Notes: generated by a model from the sequence alone, not told the origin. A stretch of DNA of 64,000 bases from JACCTU01 sp963848525 (GCA_963848525.1 CAWKDZ010000003.1:186001-250000); one strand, 5' to 3'. Positions 1 to 9,867 are shown, counted from the stretch's first letter. Numbers and translations: made by a program.

Positions 1-943
1 CACGTCGTCGCGACGGACGTGAACGAACGGGCGCTCGCCTACGCCGCGTTCAACGCGGCCCTCAACGGTGTCGACAACGTCGAGACGCGAGCGGGCAGCT
101 TCTTCGAGCCGGTCGAGGGCGAGCGCTTCGACCTCGTCGTCGCCAACCCGCCGTACGTCGTCTCGCCGGAGAGCGCTGTACCTGTTCCGGGACGGCGGCC
201 TGCCCGGCGACGCCGTCTCGGAGCACGTCGTGCGGGCGGCGCCGGCCGTGCTCGCGCCCGGCGGGTTCGCGGCCGTCCTGATCGCCTGGGCGCTCGACCC
301 GGACGACCCCGCCGAGCGGCCGCGGAGCTGGCTCGAAGGTTCAGGCTGCGACGCGTTCCTGCTCCACACCTCGACGGACGACCCGATCGAGACCGCGACG
401 GCGTGGAATCGCGATCTCCTCGACCGGCCCGACGAGTACGCCGATGCGCTCGATCGCTGGCTCGCCTACTACCGCGAGCTCGGGATCGAGCAGCTGGGCT
501 ATGCGTGCCTGGTCCTGCGCAAGCGCGGTGACGGCCGTGACGGCTGGCTGGAGGCGCAGCAGCTGCCGCGCGCGGCGCTTCGCCCGGCGGGGCGACACGT
601 GAGGAGGCTCTTCGAGACGCACGACCGGCTGGCCGAGCTCGACTCGGACGAGGTGCTCCTCGACCGGCGACCGCGCGTCGTCGACGACGCCGTCGTCACC
701 CAGGAAACGCGCTTCGCGGCAGGTCGCTGGCAGGCGGAGACCCTGACGATCCGGCTCGAGAACGGGTTGCCCTTTTCTGCAGAGCTCGATCCATCCGCGG
801 CGCGATTGATCCGCGGGCTCGACGGCTCGCGGACGCTCGGTGAGGCGCTCGCCGCAGCCGTGGAGAGTGACGCCGGGCGCGAGACGGGTCTCGCGCTTGC
901 CCGCCGGATGCTCGAGATCGGCTTCCTAGAACTCGGGTACTGA
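1..943 (+). CDS. Class I SAM-dependent methyltransferase, 5' end outside window, one frameshift
   Basis: C-terminal part of a Rossmann-fold methyltransferase. Reading from base 1, an acidic motif-II-like stretch (VVATDVNERA) is followed by the N6/N5-type motif VVANPPYVVSP, typical of HemK/RsmC-like enzymes that methylate amide or amino nitrogens. The frame breaks right after this motif. Removing one base near 178 restores SPESAYLFRDGGLPGD and an open frame to the TGA at 941-943, giving 313 residues in this window. The C-terminal ~150 residues are a family-specific extension I cannot assign. Substrate unknown. The next gene begins at the base after the stop. The shift is more likely a sequence error than a true break, because both halves are well conserved. 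Confidence 0.75.
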
Positions 944-2296
944 TTGCTCGAGCCGACGCCCGGCGTATCGTTGCCGGTCGATGGAGACATGAGCGTCCGC
1001 GGCGCAGCGTTCCTCGGCATCGGCGCGATGGTCGGCGCGGGCATCTTCGCGCTGCTCGGCGAGGCCGGCACGGTCGCGGGCTCGGCCGTCTGGCTCTCCT
1101 TCCTGATCGCCGGGATCGTCTCGGCGCTCCTCGGCTACACCGTGGTCAAGCTCGGCGTCCGCTTCCCCTCCTCGGGCGGCATCATCGCCTACCTGATGGA
1201 GGGGTTCGGAAACGGGCGCCTCGTCGGAATCGCCTCCTGGCTCGGGTACGCCGCCGCAATCGTGATCGTGTGCTCGATGGTCGCGGTCAGCTTCGGGAGC
1301 TACGCGACCTCGCTCTTCGTCGGCGACGACGCCGCGGGCTGGTGGGACAACGCCTTCACGTCCGCCGTCGTGGTCGCGATGGCTGCAATCAACCTCGTCG
1401 GCTCGCGCATCGTGGACAAGGCGCAGACGGTGATCGTCGTCCTTCTGCTCGCCGTCTTCGCCGTCTTCATCGCCGTCACCATCTTCGAGATCGACTGGGA
1501 TCTGCTCGCCTTCAGCGGGTATCCGTCCTTCTCGAAGATCCTCTCCAGCGTGGCGCTGACATTCTTCGCCTACCTCGGCTTCAGCGTGATCACCTTCGCC
1601 GCCGGCGACCTGCGCGATCCCGCCCGCGAGCTTCCGAAGGCGATGTACGGCGCCCTGGGCGTGACGACCGTGCTCTACATCCTGATCTCGCTCGGCGTCT
1701 TCGGCACGTTGACGGTCGAGGAGGTGATCGGGTACGGGGAGACGGCGATCGCTGAGGCGGCCCGACCGGCGCTCGGCGACGCGGGCTTCACGATCATGGC
1801 GGTCGCAGCGCTGCTCGCGACCTCTTCCTCCGTGAACGCCACGCTGTACGCGTCCGGTGGCCTCACGGCGATGCTCGCAGGCGCCGGCCAGTTCCCGACC
1901 TTCTTCGGGCGCGGCTCGCGGCTCGGTCCCAACGCCGGGCTGCTCATCACCGCCGCGCTCGTGCTCGTGATCGCCAATCTCGTCGATCTTTCGGCGATCG
2001 CGTCCGTCGGCAGCGCGATCTCCCTGGTCATCTTCCTGCTCGTGGGCATCTCCGCGTACAAGCTCCGGGCCGAAATCGGCGCGCTCGCTGCGATCGTCCT
2101 GGCAGCGATCGCCCTGACGGGGCTCGTGCTCGTCTTCTTCGCGATCGACACCCTGCGCAACTCCCCCGAGACCTTCGTGGCCATCGTCGCGATCACCGTG
2201 CTCGCAGTCGTCCTCGACCTCGTCTGGAAGCGCATGAGGCCGGCGGAGCCGGTCGCCGCCGAGCCGGTGAAGGCGCCGCCCGCGAGCTCGACCTGA
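944..2296 (+). CDS. APC-superfamily amino acid/amine permease
   Basis: About 450 residues with roughly 12 hydrophobic segments. The first holds the APC hallmark GIGAMVGAGIFALLGEAG, the unwound substrate-binding segment of TM1. TM6 carries FAYLGFSVITFAAGDL, close to the usual F-F-A-Y-x-G-F. Family knowledge predicts a proton- or sodium-coupled importer, or an exchanger, of amino acids or polyamines in the cytoplasmic membrane; substrate cannot be read. Start is uncertain: TTG at 944 abuts the upstream stop, while ATG at 989 begins just before TM1 and may be the real start. It ends 13 bp before a convergent gene; the two stop regions share a CTCGAC/GTCGAG inverted repeat that could act as a bidirectional terminator. 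Confidence 0.85.
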   Translation: MLEPTPGVSLPVDGDMSVRGAAFLGIGAMVGAGIFALLGEAGTVAGSAVWLSFLIAGIVSALLGYTVVKLGVRFPSSGGIIAYLMEGFGNGRLVGIASWLGYAAAIVIVCSMVAVSFGSYATSLFVGDDAAGWWDNAFTSAVVVAMAAINLVGSRIVDKAQTVIVVLLLAVFAVFIAVTIFEIDWDLLAFSGYPSFSKILSSVALTFFAYLGFSVITFAAGDLRDPARELPKAMYGALGVTTVLYILISLGVFGTLTVEEVIGYGETAIAEAARPALGDAGFTIMAVAALLATSSSVNATLYASGGLTAMLAGAGQFPTFFGRGSRLGPNAGLLITAALVLVIANLVDLSAIASVGSAISLVIFLLVGISAYKLRAEIGALAAIVLAAIALTGLVLVFFAIDTLRNSPETFVAIVAITVLAVVLDLVWKRMRPAEPVAAEPVKAPPASST

Positions 2297-2309
2297 CCGC
2301 CGGCCACCT

Positions 2310-3278
2310 CTAGGAGTCGAGGCTTCGAGGGATGTAGCGGTCGCGGAGCGCCGAAAGGGTCGGCGCCGGCAGTGCACCGGTGTCCATCACCTCCTCGAGC
2401 GTGATCGAGGAGAAGGTCGACCGGTCGGCGAGCAGCGCTCGATACCGGGCGCAAGCGTCGGCCAAGTCCGTGTTGCCGGCGGGGTGGACGACGACGTAGC
2501 GGCCCCAGCTCCACGTGCCGCTCGCGTGCTGGAGCATCGACAGCAGCAGCAGGTGCTCGAGCCAGATCACGGCGAGCTCCGTCGTCCCCTCGAGCGCGTC
2601 GGCCACGTCCGGCGCAAACGCGCCCGAGCGTTCGGCGACCTCTCGGTTGCGCCACATGTTGCTGGGCTTCGGCGTCTCGGGCTTGGCGCGCTCGTGGTAA
2701 TTGACGTCGACGCCGACGATCCCGCGCGTCCCGTCGCCGAGGTCGAGCACGAACGCCGTGTCGAACGCGCGGAGGCTGTTGAGGTAGGCGGGATCGAAGC
2801 GTCCCGGCGAGTGCGCGAAGCGGACCTCGCGCACCGTGCCCGGCGAGTCCGGCCACCAGGTGTGGACGGCCCGGTCGGCCAGCCCGGCGTCTCCGGCCGT
2901 GTCGCCGAACAGGTTGAAGGCGAGCGTAGGCGACCAGAGGAGGTCGGCCCAGATGCGCTGGTGATCGAAGCTCTGGTGCGGCTCGACGACCGACGTTCGC
3001 GCCTTCGCCGCGTCGAGGGCGCCGGCGGTGACGAAGTTCGCGCCGGTCTCGCGCGCGTATTCGAGCGGCAGGCGGCTCCCTACGGGACGGGACGGTTTCC
3101 CTTCGCGTGGCACGATCGGCTGCGAGCCGATCGGGTGCCCGTTGGCCTCGCGCCAACGCGCCTGGTGGTAGCGGAGGGCGCGACGGTAGTCGGTCATCGC
3201 CCGTCGCCCCGGCACCGTGTCGTCGGCTTCCCAGCAGTGCAGCTCCTCGAGCTCCTCCCTGGACGGAGTGTCGGTCAA
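2310..3278 (-). CDS. PGN_0703-like PD-(D/E)XK nuclease-fold protein with altered catalytic motif
   Basis: 322 residues, TTG start 13 nt after the phytase-like gene and likely co-transcribed with it. The segment WSPTLAFNLFGD near residue 115 and FDTAFVLDLGDGTRGIVGVDVNYHE near residue 180 match the PGN_0703-type restriction-endonuclease-like family as I remember it (S-S-Q-x-L-x-F-N-L-F, then F-D ... E-V-K-Y-x-E). The core D is present. The E-x-K pair reads D-V-N, so the metal-binding acid is conservative but the catalytic lysine is replaced by Asn. It may be a degenerate or non-catalytic DNA-binding member. No methyltransferase or other restriction gene is adjacent. The family call rests on motif memory, not on a search. 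Confidence 0.6.
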   Translation of the reverse strand: MTDTPSREELEELHCWEADDTVPGRRAMTDYRRALRYHQARWREANGHPIGSQPIVPREGKPSRPVGSRLPLEYARETGANFVTAGALDAAKARTSVVEPHQSFDHQRIWADLLWSPTLAFNLFGDTAGDAGLADRAVHTWWPDSPGTVREVRFAHSPGRFDPAYLNSLRAFDTAFVLDLGDGTRGIVGVDVNYHERAKPETPKPSNMWRNREVAERSGAFAPDVADALEGTTELAVIWLEHLLLLSMLQHASGTWSWGRYVVVHPAGNTDLADACARYRALLADRSTFSSITLEEVMDTGALPAPTLSALRDRYIPRSLDS

Positions 3279-3291
3279 GGGCCCGCCGTCG

Positions 3292-4434
3292 TCAGCGCTC
3301 GACGGCGAAGAGCAGGAACTGCGTGAACTGCGCCGGCGCGAAGTTGTTGTCGCTGACGAGGATCAGCGAGCGGCGGCCGTCCGGGAGGTCGGGGCCGAAC
3401 GCCATGCCCTCGACGTTGTCGAGCGGGATGCCCAGTGTGTCGAGGTCGAGGAGGAGCGTCTTCTCGGCCGGCCGCACCGAGCCGAGAATCCCGGCCAGGG
3501 TCGCGACGCCGTCGACGTTCGTGGCGCCCGCCAATTCGACACGGTAGAGCCTGATCGTGTTCCCGGTCCCGGGCGCGCCCACCGAGAACGAGCGCTCCAT
3601 GGAGAGGAGGAAGTTGTTGTTGAGCGGGAGCAGCTCGACGAGGCCGCTGACGGCGAAGGCCGTCGGCGGGACGGGCGGCTCGGCGATCGGGTCGGTCCAG
3701 TAGACGTACTGGCGGTCGAGCCGGTTCGTCTGCAGGTTGTAGCGGAGCAGGCGGGCCGGGCTGCCTGCTCCGAGCGTCGCCGGCGGGCCGTCCTGCACGA
3801 GCGCGGCCTCGGTTCCCGTGAAGAGGAAGCGCCCGTTCGGCGCCGTCGCCGCGCTCTCGAAGCCGAGGTTCTGGCGCACGCCGCGCGTCGCAGCGGCGTT
3901 CGGCAGGAACGGATCCGGCACGAGCAGCGCGCCGATGAAGTCTCCGTCGAGCTCGAACTCGCGCACGAACGGGTCGATCAGACGGGTCGCGAACCCCTCG
4001 GACGTGACGACGAGCGTGTCGTCCTTGGTCAGCGCGATCCCCTCGGGGTCGAGGCTGAGCGGCGGGAACGGCTGGCCGTCCGGGGCCTCGATCGTCGTGA
4101 CGTCGAGGAAGTCGACGTCACTCGGGTCGAACGGGGCGTCGGAGACGTCGATCCGAAGCGTGTAGAACCGCGCCGGATCGATCTGGCTGGGGTCGTCGGA
4201 GAGCGCGTAGAAGACGTTGCGCTCCGCGTCGTAGGCGAGGCCCGAGAGACCGCCGACTTCGGTGCCTTCGAACTGCGTCCCGGTTGGGATGATCGCCTGG
4301 CCGAGAAACTCGAGGTCGGGCGTCGGCCCTTTCTCCGGAGCTGCGGACGCTGACGCGCCGGCCGCTGCGACGGTGAGTGCTGCGGCGAGCGCGAGGAGAA
4401 GTCGGAGCGAGCGGGAGCGTGCGCGGACCGTCAT
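3292..4434 (-). CDS. Secreted phytase-like (esterase-like activity of phytase) protein
   Basis: Start ATG at 4434 is fixed by an AGGAGGT ribosome-binding site at 4439-4445. The N-terminus has several Arg, then a hydrophobic stretch ending ASASAA, a Sec signal peptide. The mature ~345 residues match the phytase-like beta-propeller domain (PF13449 type). Recognisable blocks are GGLSGLAYDAERNVFYALSDD near the front, DPEGIALTKDDTLVVTSEGF, a GFESAATAPNGRFLFTGTE block and VEGMAFGPDLPDGRRSLILVSDNN near the end. Such proteins are extracellular and often bind calcium; true phytase activity is rarely shown. Divergent from the solute-binding protein gene, with ~140 bp of shared upstream DNA. Confidence 0.85.
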   Translation of the reverse strand: MTVRARSRSLRLLLALAAALTVAAAGASASAAPEKGPTPDLEFLGQAIIPTGTQFEGTEVGGLSGLAYDAERNVFYALSDDPSQIDPARFYTLRIDVSDAPFDPSDVDFLDVTTIEAPDGQPFPPLSLDPEGIALTKDDTLVVTSEGFATRLIDPFVREFELDGDFIGALLVPDPFLPNAAATRGVRQNLGFESAATAPNGRFLFTGTEAALVQDGPPATLGAGSPARLLRYNLQTNRLDRQYVYWTDPIAEPPVPPTAFAVSGLVELLPLNNNFLLSMERSFSVGAPGTGNTIRLYRVELAGATNVDGVATLAGILGSVRPAEKTLLLDLDTLGIPLDNVEGMAFGPDLPDGRRSLILVSDNNFAPAQFTQFLLFAVER

Positions 4435-4577
4435 CGAAACCTCCTGTTCCCTACGAGCCGCGCAAACCATAAACGCAGACCCCTGCTGCGAGCGGCCTCA
4501 GGGCTTCCATTCGACCGGCATTCAAGTGAGACTCAACCGGTGCCCACCAAGCTGCCGGCGACGTGGAGGTCCGACGA

Positions 4578-6239
4578 GTGACGCGCACGGAGACGAGAGA
4601 GCCGGAGCGGGGCCGGAAGCGACGCCTGGCCGCAGCCGCCGCCGTTGCGGCTGCCGCTGTGCTCGTGCAGCCGGGCGCGGTCGCCGGCACGCCGGAAGCC
4701 GTCGACGGCGGCGTCTTCCGCGTCGCCTTCGCGCGGTTCGACTACGTCGATCCAGCCCTTGCGTATTCGGTCGAGTCGCGGGCGCTGCTCGACACGACGT
4801 GCGCCCGCCTCATGTCCTACCCCGACAAGCCGGCGCCGGAGGGCCTCCGGCTCGTGCCCGAGGTGGCGGCGGCGTATCCACGCGCGTCGCACGACCGCAA
4901 GACGTGGACGTTCAGGCTTCGAAGCGGCTTCCGCTTCAGCAACGGGGCGCCGGTTCGCGCCAGCGCGTTCGCGCGCGCGATCAACCGGACGCTCGCACCC
5001 GGAATCACCTCACCGGCCCTGCAGTACACGCAGAGCGTCGTCGGCGCGGGCGACGTGCGGTCGGGAAAGACAAACTCGGCACGCGGCGTCGCGGCGCGCG
5101 ACAACACGCTCGTCGTGCGCTTCACGCGGCCCGTGCCTGACTTCCCCGCGTGGACGACGATGTCGTTCTTCTGTGCCGTCCCGCCCGGTCTTCACGTGGA
5201 CCCGGAAGGCGTCGATACGTACGCGTCCGCCGGGCCGTACTACGTTGCCGACTACCGGCCCGGAGAACGGGTCGTGATCAGGCGCAACCGGTTCTACGGC
5301 GGCCGCCGCCCACACCACGTCGACGGGTTCAACGTCGACCTGCGGCCGAGGTCGGCGGGCGAGCTCCTCGACCGCGTCGAGCGCGGCGAGGCGGATTGGA
5401 GCTACGTCCCCGCGCCGATCTATCTCGACCCGAGCCGAGGTTTGGCGGCGAAGTACGGGCTGAACAAGTCCCAGTTCTTCGTCCGGCCGGGATTCACGCT
5501 GCGGGCACTCGTCCTGAACTCTTCCCGACCGCTGTTCAAGGACAACCCGAACCTTCGGCGTGCCGTCAATCTCGCGCTGAATCGTCGCGCGCTCTCGAGA
5601 ACCACCGCCGGAGCGCAGGGCAGCGGCACGCCGACCGATCAGTACTTGCCCTCGCTCGTCCCGGGGTTCCGCGACGCGCGCATCAACGCGCTGACGAGCT
5701 CCGACGTCCGACGGGCGAAGGACCTCGCCCGCGGCCACACGCGCGCGGGCACGGCCGTCTTCTACGTGCCCAACTTCCCGCAACCGCTCGCGCTGGCGCA
5801 GTTGGCGAAGCGCCAACTCGCCGAGATCGGCCTCGAGGTCGAGCTGCGACCGGTCCCGTTCCACGTCACGAACTCGGGCTACCTCGGCCCGCTGGGCGTT
5901 CCCGGCGAGCCGTGGGACATCGCGATCATGCTCTGGGCTCCCGACTACATCGACCCCTACGCGTACGTCAACCGGCTGCTCGACGCCCGCTTCATCGGGG
6001 GGACGAACCTCGGCCGCTTCGACTCGCCGAAGTACAACCGGCTGATGCGGCTCGCTGCGCGCCTCGAGGGCGCTGCGCGTTACGAGAAGTACGGAGCGCT
6101 CGACGTCGAGCTCGCGCGGAAGGCGGCGCCGCTCGTCCCGATCGAGTTCTTCGACGAGCCGACGCTCGTGTCGAAGCGGGTCGGCTGCATCGTCTTGCGC
6201 CCGGTGCTCGACCTGACCGCCGCCTGCCTGAAGCCGTAG
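4578..6239 (+). CDS. ABC transporter solute-binding protein, family 5 (peptide/opine type)
   Basis: 553 residues from the GTG at 4578, chosen because GGAGG lies 8 nt upstream; a GTG at 4563 is possible. An Arg-rich N-terminus and Ala/Val-rich core form a signal peptide, without a clear lipobox Cys. The mature protein has the DppA/OppA layout: FDYVDPALAYSVES, then LVPEVAAAYPRASHDRKTWTFRLRSGFRFSNG around residue 100, ASAGPYYVADYRPGERVVIRRNRFY near residue 225, and the C-terminal lobe with APDYIDPYAYV. It binds peptides or other solutes outside the membrane. No permease or ATPase gene is adjacent, so it is an orphan. Its 3' end faces the BTAD/beta-propeller regulator 15 bp away, suggesting a ligand-sensing partnership (inference). 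Confidence 0.85.
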   Translation: MTRTETREPERGRKRRLAAAAAVAAAAVLVQPGAVAGTPEAVDGGVFRVAFARFDYVDPALAYSVESRALLDTTCARLMSYPDKPAPEGLRLVPEVAAAYPRASHDRKTWTFRLRSGFRFSNGAPVRASAFARAINRTLAPGITSPALQYTQSVVGAGDVRSGKTNSARGVAARDNTLVVRFTRPVPDFPAWTTMSFFCAVPPGLHVDPEGVDTYASAGPYYVADYRPGERVVIRRNRFYGGRRPHHVDGFNVDLRPRSAGELLDRVERGEADWSYVPAPIYLDPSRGLAAKYGLNKSQFFVRPGFTLRALVLNSSRPLFKDNPNLRRAVNLALNRRALSRTTAGAQGSGTPTDQYLPSLVPGFRDARINALTSSDVRRAKDLARGHTRAGTAVFYVPNFPQPLALAQLAKRQLAEIGLEVELRPVPFHVTNSGYLGPLGVPGEPWDIAIMLWAPDYIDPYAYVNRLLDARFIGGTNLGRFDSPKYNRLMRLAARLEGAARYEKYGALDVELARKAAPLVPIEFFDEPTLVSKRVGCIVLRPVLDLTAACLKP

Positions 6240-6254
6240 CGCGCCGGTTCGCCG

Positions 6255-8031
6255 CTACCGCTCGCGCACCGTCACCCAGACGCGTCCCGCCGCGACGGCG
6301 ATCCCGGCCGGCGCGCCGCCGACGTCGATCGTCTCGACCTCGTAGGTCACCGGATCGATCCGCGAGACGGTGCCGTCGCCGGCGTTCGCGACCCACACCG
6401 AGCCGGCGCCGACCGCGACGGCTGCGGGCTCGTCGCCGACCGGAATCGACCTGACCGAGTGCCCATTCGGGTCGATGCGGAAGACGGTGTCGTCGCCGCC
6501 GTTCGCGACCCAGACGGCTCCCTCCCCGTACGCGATCCCCGTCGGCCGGTTGCCGACGCTGATCGGCGGTGCGACGGGCCCCTCTTCGAAAGTCGCCGGG
6601 TTGAAGCGCTCCACCGTCTGCCCGCCACCGTTCGCGACCCAGACGGACCCGGCGCCGACGGCGACTGCCGGCTGGACGGATGCCCGCGAAGGTCGCACCC
6701 GTGCGGCGGAACGCCCTCGGGTCGACGCGTGCAAGCGTCGAGTCGCCGTAGACGGCCCAGACGTCGCCGAAACCGACCGCGACGCTGCCCGTCGACGTCC
6801 CGAACGCGGTCCTCGTCACGTCGATCGTGTCCGTCACGCGCCCGAAGGTCGGATCGACCTTGGAGAGTTGGCCGCTTCGGCCGTGCGCGACCCAGACGGC
6901 GTCGTAGCCGACCGCGAGCCCCGTCGGCGTCGCGGGCAGCGGGACGTTCTTCTGGACGCGTCCCGTTCGGGGAGCGATTCGCGTCAGCGTCCGGTCCTCG
7001 ACAACGGCGACCCAGACCGGGCCGGTGCCCGCGGCGACCGGGCCGGGCCGAAGGCCGACCGGAACGGCGTCGACGACGCGGTTGCGCTCGGGATCGATCA
7101 CGGCGACCGAGTTCGGCGGGACCGCGACCGTCGCCGGCTCGTCGCGGAGGACCACGGCCGCGACCGCTGCGCCGGCGAGCACCAGGGCGACGGCGGCTGC
7201 CACGACGAGGCCGCGGGCCCTTCGAGAGCGGCCCGGCGGCGCGTCGCCGGGAGCTTCGACCGGCGGCAGCGCCGGCTTGATGACGCCGTCGTCAGGCTCG
7301 CGCTGTGCGAGGGACTCGTCCTGCCGCAGGATCGCCGCCTCGAGGTCGCGCAGCTCCTGGTTCGGCTGAAGCCCGAGCTCGTCGGCGAGCCTCCGGCGAA
7401 GCGCCTGGTAGGCGGCGAGGGCGTCCGCCTGCCGCCCCGAGCGGTAGAGGGCAAGCACGAGGAGCGCGTGCACTCGCTCCTGGTACGGGTGCGCCGCGGC
7501 GAGCGACTCGATCTCTCCGACGATGGCCGCATGCCGGCCGAGCTCGAGCTCGCCTTCGATCCGCTCGAGCTGCGTGCTCAGGCGGAGCTCTTCCAGCTGG
7601 GCGAGCGCGAACCGTGCGGACCCGTCGATGACCACGTCTGCGAGCGGTCGCCCACGCCACAGCGAGAGCGCGTCCCGCCGTAGCTCCACCGCCTCCGGAA
7701 GCGGCGCTTCGCGCGCCTCGGCGATCAGGCGCTCGAACTCCAGCAGGTCGAGGCTATTCGCCGCGACGTGCAGCCTGTAGCCGGGCCCCTGCGTCACGAT
7801 GACGTCGGCGTCGAGCCGCTTGCGGAGGGCATGGACGTAGCCCTGCACGAGCTTCTCTGCGGTCGCGGGCGGACGCTCCCCCCAGAGCTCGTCCACCAGC
7901 CGCGACGTCGGGACGAGCTCGTTCGCGTGCAGGAGGAGCACGCCGAGCAGCGCGCGTTGCTTCGCGGCGCCGAGCTCGACCGTTCGCTGCCCATCGCGGA
8001 TCTCGAGCGGGCCGAGGATCCGAAACTCCAT
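6255..8031 (-). CDS. Membrane-anchored BTAD/SARP regulator with extracellular beta-propeller (one frameshift)
   Basis: Start ATG at 8031 (MEFRILGPLEI) is the usual SARP start. Residues ~1-95 form an OmpR-like winged helix, ~100-245 the BTAD helical repeats (ALYRSGRQADALAAYQALRRRL), then a Pro-rich linker, one TM helix (GLVVAAAVALVLAGAAVAAV, ~290-310), and YncE/NHL-type repeats built on G-x-VWVAN-G-x-x-x-TV-x-R-x-DP to the end. The domain order puts DNA binding inside and the propeller outside the membrane, like CadC-type one-component sensors. One extra base near 6674-6680 breaks the frame within a propeller blade; without it the protein is 591 residues. The convergent solute-binding gene may be its target or partner. 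Confidence 0.82.
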
Positions 8032-8150
8032 CTCTCCGCCCTCCGACGCGGGACTACGCCTCAACTGACTCTCTACCACGCCTCCAGTGGGCGTCAACCG
8101 GCGCCACGGATGCTGGGCGTGCCAAAGGGAACCGACAAGGAAGGAACACG

Positions 8151-8972
8151 ATGATCACTGGAAGTGTCTCCATGACTGAGGCCCGAGCGACCCGAGTGAG
8201 GCTCGTCGGCGTTGCGGTCGCCGCGGGCGTGGCAGTGGTGTTCGCCTGCCTCTCCGTACGTGCGACTGCCGCTCCGGCACCGTTCTTGCTGACGTTCGAC
8301 GGCGCGCACTCCGTCGACTCCACGTTCTCCGGCGGGGTCCGGCACGACGGGCGCTTCGCCGCGTCGGCGCCTTTCTGCACCGCGGGACAGGCCCACGACG
8401 CCCGTCAGTCCACGGATGTGGCGGGAATGCTCAACGTCCTGCGCACCCACACGTGCGACGACGGCAGCGGCAGCTTCACGGCCGACATGCCGACTGTGCG
8501 GAGCGAGCACGGTGGTACGGGCACGTGGAGGATCGTCGAGGGCACGGGCCGTTACGCCACGTTGCGCGGACTCGGCACCTACACGGGCACGCTCGTCAGC
8601 GGCGACCCGAATGTGTTCGAGAGCATCGTCTACAGGACGAACTGGCAGGGCGTCGTCGACTTCGACGCGGATCCGCCGACGATCGAGACGTTCACCACGA
8701 CGCCGCGCAAGCTTCGCCTGCGGGTCCGCACGTACACGTTGCGGGTCGGCTTGGTGGTCCGCGATCCCAGCGCGCCTGTCTCGTACACGGTGGACGTTCA
8801 GGCTGGGCGCGCGGCGCTCGCCTTCAAGCAAGGCTCGACGGCATCTGGGCAAGCAACGGTGACGCTTCGGATCCGTCCGCCGAGGGCCGCCCGGAGCGCG
8901 AGTGTCTTGCTCACCACGAAGGACGCTCTCGGTAACGAGACGAGCACGTCGCGGACGGTCACCCTGCGATAG
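8151..8972 (+). CDS. Secreted protein of unknown function
   Basis: 273 residues, ATG at 8151 behind an AAGGAAGGA ribosome-binding site. A signal peptide spans ~14-42 (GVAVAAGVAVVFACLSVRATA). The mature part begins PFLLTFDGAHSVDSTFSGGVRHDGRF. Two Cys (FC at ~75, THTC at ~102) could form a disulfide. The middle, GTGTWRIVEGTGRYATLRGLGTYTG, resembles small secreted beta-barrel proteins (DUF3224/allene-oxide-cyclase-like) in which a graded G-x-Y/F pattern recurs. The last ~85 residues look like an Ig-like or bacterial surface beta domain (LTTKDALGNETSTSRTVTLR). Function unknown. Divergent from the BTAD regulator with 119 bp between starts, so it is a plausible target. Confidence 0.75.
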   Translation: MITGSVSMTEARATRVRLVGVAVAAGVAVVFACLSVRATAAPAPFLLTFDGAHSVDSTFSGGVRHDGRFAASAPFCTAGQAHDARQSTDVAGMLNVLRTHTCDDGSGSFTADMPTVRSEHGGTGTWRIVEGTGRYATLRGLGTYTGTLVSGDPNVFESIVYRTNWQGVVDFDADPPTIETFTTTPRKLRLRVRTYTLRVGLVVRDPSAPVSYTVDVQAGRAALAFKQGSTASGQATVTLRIRPPRAARSASVLLTTKDALGNETSTSRTVTLR

Positions 8973-8981
8973 CGGACCTCG

Positions 8982-9779
8982 CTACGGCCCGCCTGGTGCG
9001 CGGGCTGCCGGCGGCAGCTCCATCGACGCGCGCAGGTCGACGAGCGGCGTGTCGGGGACGCGCACGAGCCCGCGCACCGGCCGGTCGAGGTCGAAGGTGA
9101 CAAGCAGCAGCATCGAGACGAACGCGGCGGCGAGGACGACGCTGATCACGCCGCGCGCGAGGATCGCCAGGTAGAGGGCGAGCAGGCCGAGCGCGATCGA
9201 GGCGCCAATCACCTCGAACACGAGCACTGCGCCAGGGACGCGGTTGTTCAGCGCGGAGACCTGCACCGTCTGCATGTCGATCATCTCGTTCAGGGTCTCG
9301 ATGTAGAGGCGGGGCGCACTGTCGGTGGGAGAGCCGGCGAGCGCCTCGCCGCCCAGGCGCCAGAGCGAGCGGTGGAGGCGATCCCCGTCCGCGACCGCGT
9401 CCCGAGCGGCCGCGCTCTGCGGGACCGACACTGAGAGGCGGATGGTCGTGTCGGTGTAGCGCTCGAGCAGTTCGAGCGAGCGCGAGCGCATCGGCTCTCG
9501 CAGTGTCTGGGCGCGCAGGTACGTCGTCCCGATCGCGTTCGCTGTGTCCACCACAGCTGCCCGGCGAGAGTCGTAGCGTCCGACGGCCAGCGTCAGGCCG
9601 AAGGCGAGGATGAGCGCGACGAGCCCCAGCAGCGCGGCCTGGAGGACGCCGACCGGCTCGCGCAGGGAATCCGCGTGTGCCCGCAGCCGGCGCCCCGCGG
9701 CGACACCGAGGAGCGTCGTGCCGAGCACGATCGCGAAGATCAGCAGCCCGAGTTCGAGGCTGCTCAGCCGAAAGAACAC
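8982..9779 (-). CDS. Bestrophin-like (DUF4239) integral membrane protein
   Basis: 265 residues with four predicted membrane helices: LGLLIFAIVLGTTLLGVAAG near the start, QAALLGLVALILAFGLTLAVG at ~46-66, AVLVFEVIGASIALGLLALY at ~180-200 and VISVVLAAAFVSMLLLVTFDL at ~210-230. The soluble segment between TM2 and TM3 starts RYDSRRAAVVDTANAIGTTYLRAQ, the strongly conserved block of DUF4239 proteins, and a late D-x-D-R-P (DLDRPVRG) is also typical. Distantly related to bestrophin anion channels; physiological role undefined. Convergent with the secreted protein, 9 bp between stops. Confidence 0.85.
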   Translation of the reverse strand: MFFRLSSLELGLLIFAIVLGTTLLGVAAGRRLRAHADSLREPVGVLQAALLGLVALILAFGLTLAVGRYDSRRAAVVDTANAIGTTYLRAQTLREPMRSRSLELLERYTDTTIRLSVSVPQSAAARDAVADGDRLHRSLWRLGGEALAGSPTDSAPRLYIETLNEMIDMQTVQVSALNNRVPGAVLVFEVIGASIALGLLALYLAILARGVISVVLAAAFVSMLLLVTFDLDRPVRGLVRVPDTPLVDLRASMELPPAARAPGGP

Positions 9780-9867
9780 AGCCTGCTCGCTCCGGCAACC
9801 GCGGACACCACTTCACGGTCGATCATGCGCGGAGAGGCAGACAGACCTCGGTCTACGTCAACGAGCT

